Source: Butyrivibrio sp. YAB3001 (GTDB lineage Bacteria > Bacillota > Clostridia > Lachnospirales > Lachnospiraceae). Taken from it: a stretch of 64,000 nucleotides of DNA. The position numbers were made by a program, and so were the translations under genes. Of this stretch, positions 62,257 through 64,000 are shown in pieces; position 1 is the first letter of the stretch, and each line of letters starts with the position of its first letter. Below the pieces are notes generated by a model. The model had not been told where the DNA came from. It saw nothing but the letters and a program-made list of their open reading frames with translations, and ran no database searches. The stretch lies in contig NZ_FOKR01000016.1 in the NCBI RefSeq assembly GCF_900112195.1, positions 1-64,000 on the forward strand, read 5' to 3'.

Positions 62257-64000
62257 ATGAAAAAGTTTAAGGGGTTCAATATCAGATTAAGAAGAGATGA
62301 GGATAATTACAGGGGCAATCAATCGGATTTTGATGAAGATGATTATCCGGAAGATGAAGATTATTCTGATGATGAAGAATATCCGGAGGATGGAGACTAC
62401 TCCAATGATGAAGACTATCCGGAAGATGAGGACTATTCTGATGATGAAGAATATCCGGAAGATGAAGACTATTCCGATGATGAAGAATATCCTGATGATG
62501 AATATTTAGAGAATAAAGAATATTCAGATGACAGGGAATATACTGATGGAGATGACGATTATCCAGATGAGTATTATTCGGATGAAATTAGAGATGTAAG
62601 GAAAAATGTTGGACGTGATAATGATGAAGTTACCAGGGATAAAGTCGTTTATGGCACATTTACAGAAGCTGTAAAGAACGATTATCCCAGCGAGGAACGT
62701 ACTGATTATCCGGACGATGATCATTTTGAAAATGATGATTACCCAGAGGAAGAAAAATACTCTGGTGAAGATAGATATTCTGAATATGATTATACTGATG
62801 GTAATAGATCTTACGAGGATGGAGAATATCCAAAAGATGATGATTATCCCGATGATGAAGACGACGATTATCCCGTTGATAGAGACTATCAGGCTGAGGA
62901 AGATGATGATTATCCCGACGATGAAGAATATCCAGATGAGGGAGATGATGATTACACTGACGAAGAATACTCGGATGATGATAATACAGAATCTCTCCCC
63001 GCAAGAATACTTACGTTCATAAAGAATACATCTTTAGTGGAGCGAATGGCAGCAATATTTGCCCTTGTTATACTGGCAGGTGGAATAGGAGTTGCTTTAT
63101 TTTATTCTACGGCTATGGGAAATCGCAAACAGCTGGATTCTTTTTCTGAGATAACATCGACAGTTGCAGATGGAAGCGTGGTTGGAGAGAGAGGAATTGC
63201 CGCAGTTGCAGATGCAGAGCGCGCAAGGACTGCTACTACAGAAATCATAACCCCTGAAGAAGCAGGAAATGAAGAAATACAGGAAGAAGAGGAAAAAGAA
63301 GTAGCTGATGATGCTGAAGATGTTGTTATCAAGATGACACTTACAAGTATCAAGAGCGATTTGAAAGTAAAATTTATCAATTCCATAACAGGTAAACTTG
63401 TTGCAAATCTTCCTCTTGAAATAGAAGTTGTGACACCGGATGGCACTACTGTGACTTACAATGATCATGACCAGGACGGAATTATATACAAGAAAGATAT
63501 AACAGCCGGTGATTACAAGGTTACTCCCAAGAAGCTGCCGGCTGGTTTTGAGAAATATAATCTGGCGATTGAGACAAAGACCCTTACAGTTAAAGATAAG
63601 GTTGAGATGAAAGCCGTAGATGTCAGCAATGAGGTGAAGAAAGAATCTCAGGTTAATGTTGCAGCAGAGGACACTGCAGTTAAGACTGAAGTGGAATCCA
63701 AGCTTGCTGATACTGTTGAATGGGTTGAAAGTACTAAGACTGCGGTTGGTGAAAATACAAACGGCGAATATACCTACGAAGAAGTAGATAAAAACAGTAT
63801 CACAGATCCATCAAGCAGCTCTATGCTTGGCTTTAACCGCACGATGCTTCTTGCGCTTACAAGTACTGATAATAAGGAAAATCCTCAGCCTGAGGCCGGA
63901 AATGAGAATGCTTCTGAAGGCAGTAATTCTGATTCTGGTGAAAACAGCCAGTCCTCAGAGGGTGAAAGTAAAAGTGAATCCGAATCTGAGAATAAAGGAA
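62257..64000 (+). CDS. Acidic-repeat single-pass membrane protein, 3' end beyond window
   Basis: Open from the ATG at 62257 to the edge, 581 codons and no stop; AAGG is 3 nt before the ATG, within the previous gene's stop. Residues about 20-245 are extremely rich in Asp, Glu and Tyr with repeats such as EDEDYSDDEEYP (four near-exact units at residues 31-78). A membrane helix follows (about 264-288), then an outer part: Glu-rich linker, a beta domain (MTLTSIKSDLKVKFINS to KLPAGFEKYNL) resembling prealbumin-like/Cna-B folds, and a Ser/Glu/Asn-rich tail. The N-terminal half is thus cytoplasmic and acidic. No family recognised. It closes the glycan operon by 3-nt spacing, so a surface role is likely. 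Confidence 0.82.
   Translation, partial: MKKFKGFNIRLRRDEDNYRGNQSDFDEDDYPEDEDYSDDEEYPEDGDYSNDEDYPEDEDYSDDEEYPEDEDYSDDEEYPDDEYLENKEYSDDREYTDGDDDYPDEYYSDEIRDVRKNVGRDNDEVTRDKVVYGTFTEAVKNDYPSEERTDYPDDDHFENDDYPEEEKYSGEDRYSEYDYTDGNRSYEDGEYPKDDDYPDDEDDDYPVDRDYQAEEDDDYPDDEEYPDEGDDDYTDEEYSDDDNTESLPARILTFIKNTSLVERMAAIFALVILAGGIGVALFYSTAMGNRKQLDSFSEITSTVADGSVVGERGIAAVADAERARTATTEIITPEEAGNEEIQEEEEKEVADDAEDVVIKMTLTSIKSDLKVKFINSITGKLVANLPLEIEVVTPDGTTVTYNDHDQDGIIYKKDITAGDYKVTPKKLPAGFEKYNLAIETKTLTVKDKVEMKAVDVSNEVKKESQVNVAAEDTAVKTEVESKLADTVEWVESTKTAVGENTNGEYTYEEVDKNSITDPSSSSMLGFNRTMLLALTSTDNKENPQPEAGNENASEGSNSDSGENSQSSEGESKSESESENKG
62347..62490 (+). repeat. Four 36-bp tandem repeats in the acidic protein gene
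   Basis: Units start at 62347, 62383, 62419 and 62455, each beginning CCGGA(A/G)GATG and encoding PEDxDYSxDExY. The second unit is most diverged. A partial fifth unit follows (CCTGATGATGAATAT). Related shorter motifs continue to about 62990. Confidence 0.85.

Noticed and set aside
62347..62490. CRISPR-like repeats
   Set aside because: The 36-bp units are directly adjacent without spacers, stay in frame and encode an acidic protein repeat.
62297..62509. Met/Lys/Ile-rich + strand frame of 70 codons
   Set aside because: It is the shifted frame of the Asp/Glu/Tyr repeats in the gene at 62257.
63097..63468. Antisense frames, Ser- and Cys/Phe-rich, of over 100 codons
   Set aside because: They are complements of the Glu/Ala-rich linker of the acidic protein gene and have no RBS or family features.

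Overview
The window is one long, AT-rich exopolysaccharide / cell-surface glycan biosynthesis locus, almost all on the + strand and tightly packed, with many genes overlapping by 1-16 nt. AGA-rich arginine codons, AGGAGG-type ribosome binding sites, protein styles (long Wzy-like proteins, DUF6056/DUF6077/DUF5672 families, an Rpn-nuclease remnant) and a lipoprotein beside a Gram-positive type secretory repertoire suggest a Firmicute of the Lachnospiraceae, Butyrivibrio-like. That assignment is inference from style; there is no rRNA or tRNA here. No gene-free stretch exceeds about 210 nt.

Layout. (1) 1-600: truncated insertion-sequence transposase on the - strand, running off the left edge. (2) 624-9415: a large Wzy_C (O-antigen ligase/polymerase-like) protein, then a pgl-like initiation module: PglF-like dehydratase, PglE-like aminotransferase, PglC-like phosphoglycosyl transferase, an ATP-grasp enzyme where PglD would be expected, and a PglA-like glycosyltransferase. 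(3) 9585-19740: TviB/TviC-like enzymes for UDP-GalNAc-uronic acid, a DUF2334 deacetylase-like protein, four GT4 glycosyltransferases and an AsnB-type amidotransferase. (4) 19747-31125: an MBOAT/SGNH O-acylation pair, an Rpn-nuclease remnant, a second AsnB, a UbiA-type prenyltransferase with a GT87-like membrane protein, two GT11-type fucosyltransferases and a PglK-like ABC exporter. (5) 31221-43220: an HTH regulator with a coupled 42-codon reading frame, DUF5672, GT2, GT17, a Wzy-like protein, DUF6056, GT2, pyruvyltransferase, another GT11, a Wzx flippase and a GH105-like hydrolase, closed by a strong terminator. (6) 43392-43649: small - strand gene. (7) 43824-48895: WbaP-like initiating transferase, GT39-like membrane protein, radical SAM/SPASM protein and a DPM1/GtrB-like GT2, closed by a bidirectional terminator. 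(8) 48955-62253: SGNH lipoprotein (-), FAD oxidoreductase, two more MBOAT/SGNH pairs, uridine kinase, a DUF6077-like membrane protein broken by one in-frame TGA, an SGNH-like protein without its serine, and an SMR/ArnE-F-like pair. (9) 62257 to the right edge: an acidic-repeat, single-pass membrane protein, incomplete.

How it fits together (inference). Two phosphoglycosyl transferases (PglC-like and WbaP-like), two exporters (ABC and Wzx) and two Wzy-type proteins point to at least two lipid-linked glycan assembly lines. Sugar decoration looks rich: diamino-dideoxy sugar, uronic acid probably amidated by AsnB-like enzymes, fucose, pyruvate ketals and O-acyl groups from three MBOAT/SGNH pairs. 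A second layer, based on polyprenyl-phosphate sugars, is suggested by the UbiA homologue, the GtrB-like GT2, the SMR pair and several GT-C-like membrane proteins. Promoters are few: the clearest lie at 27100-27128 (+), 43711-43739 (-) and 50223-50231 (+), so transcripts are probably long.
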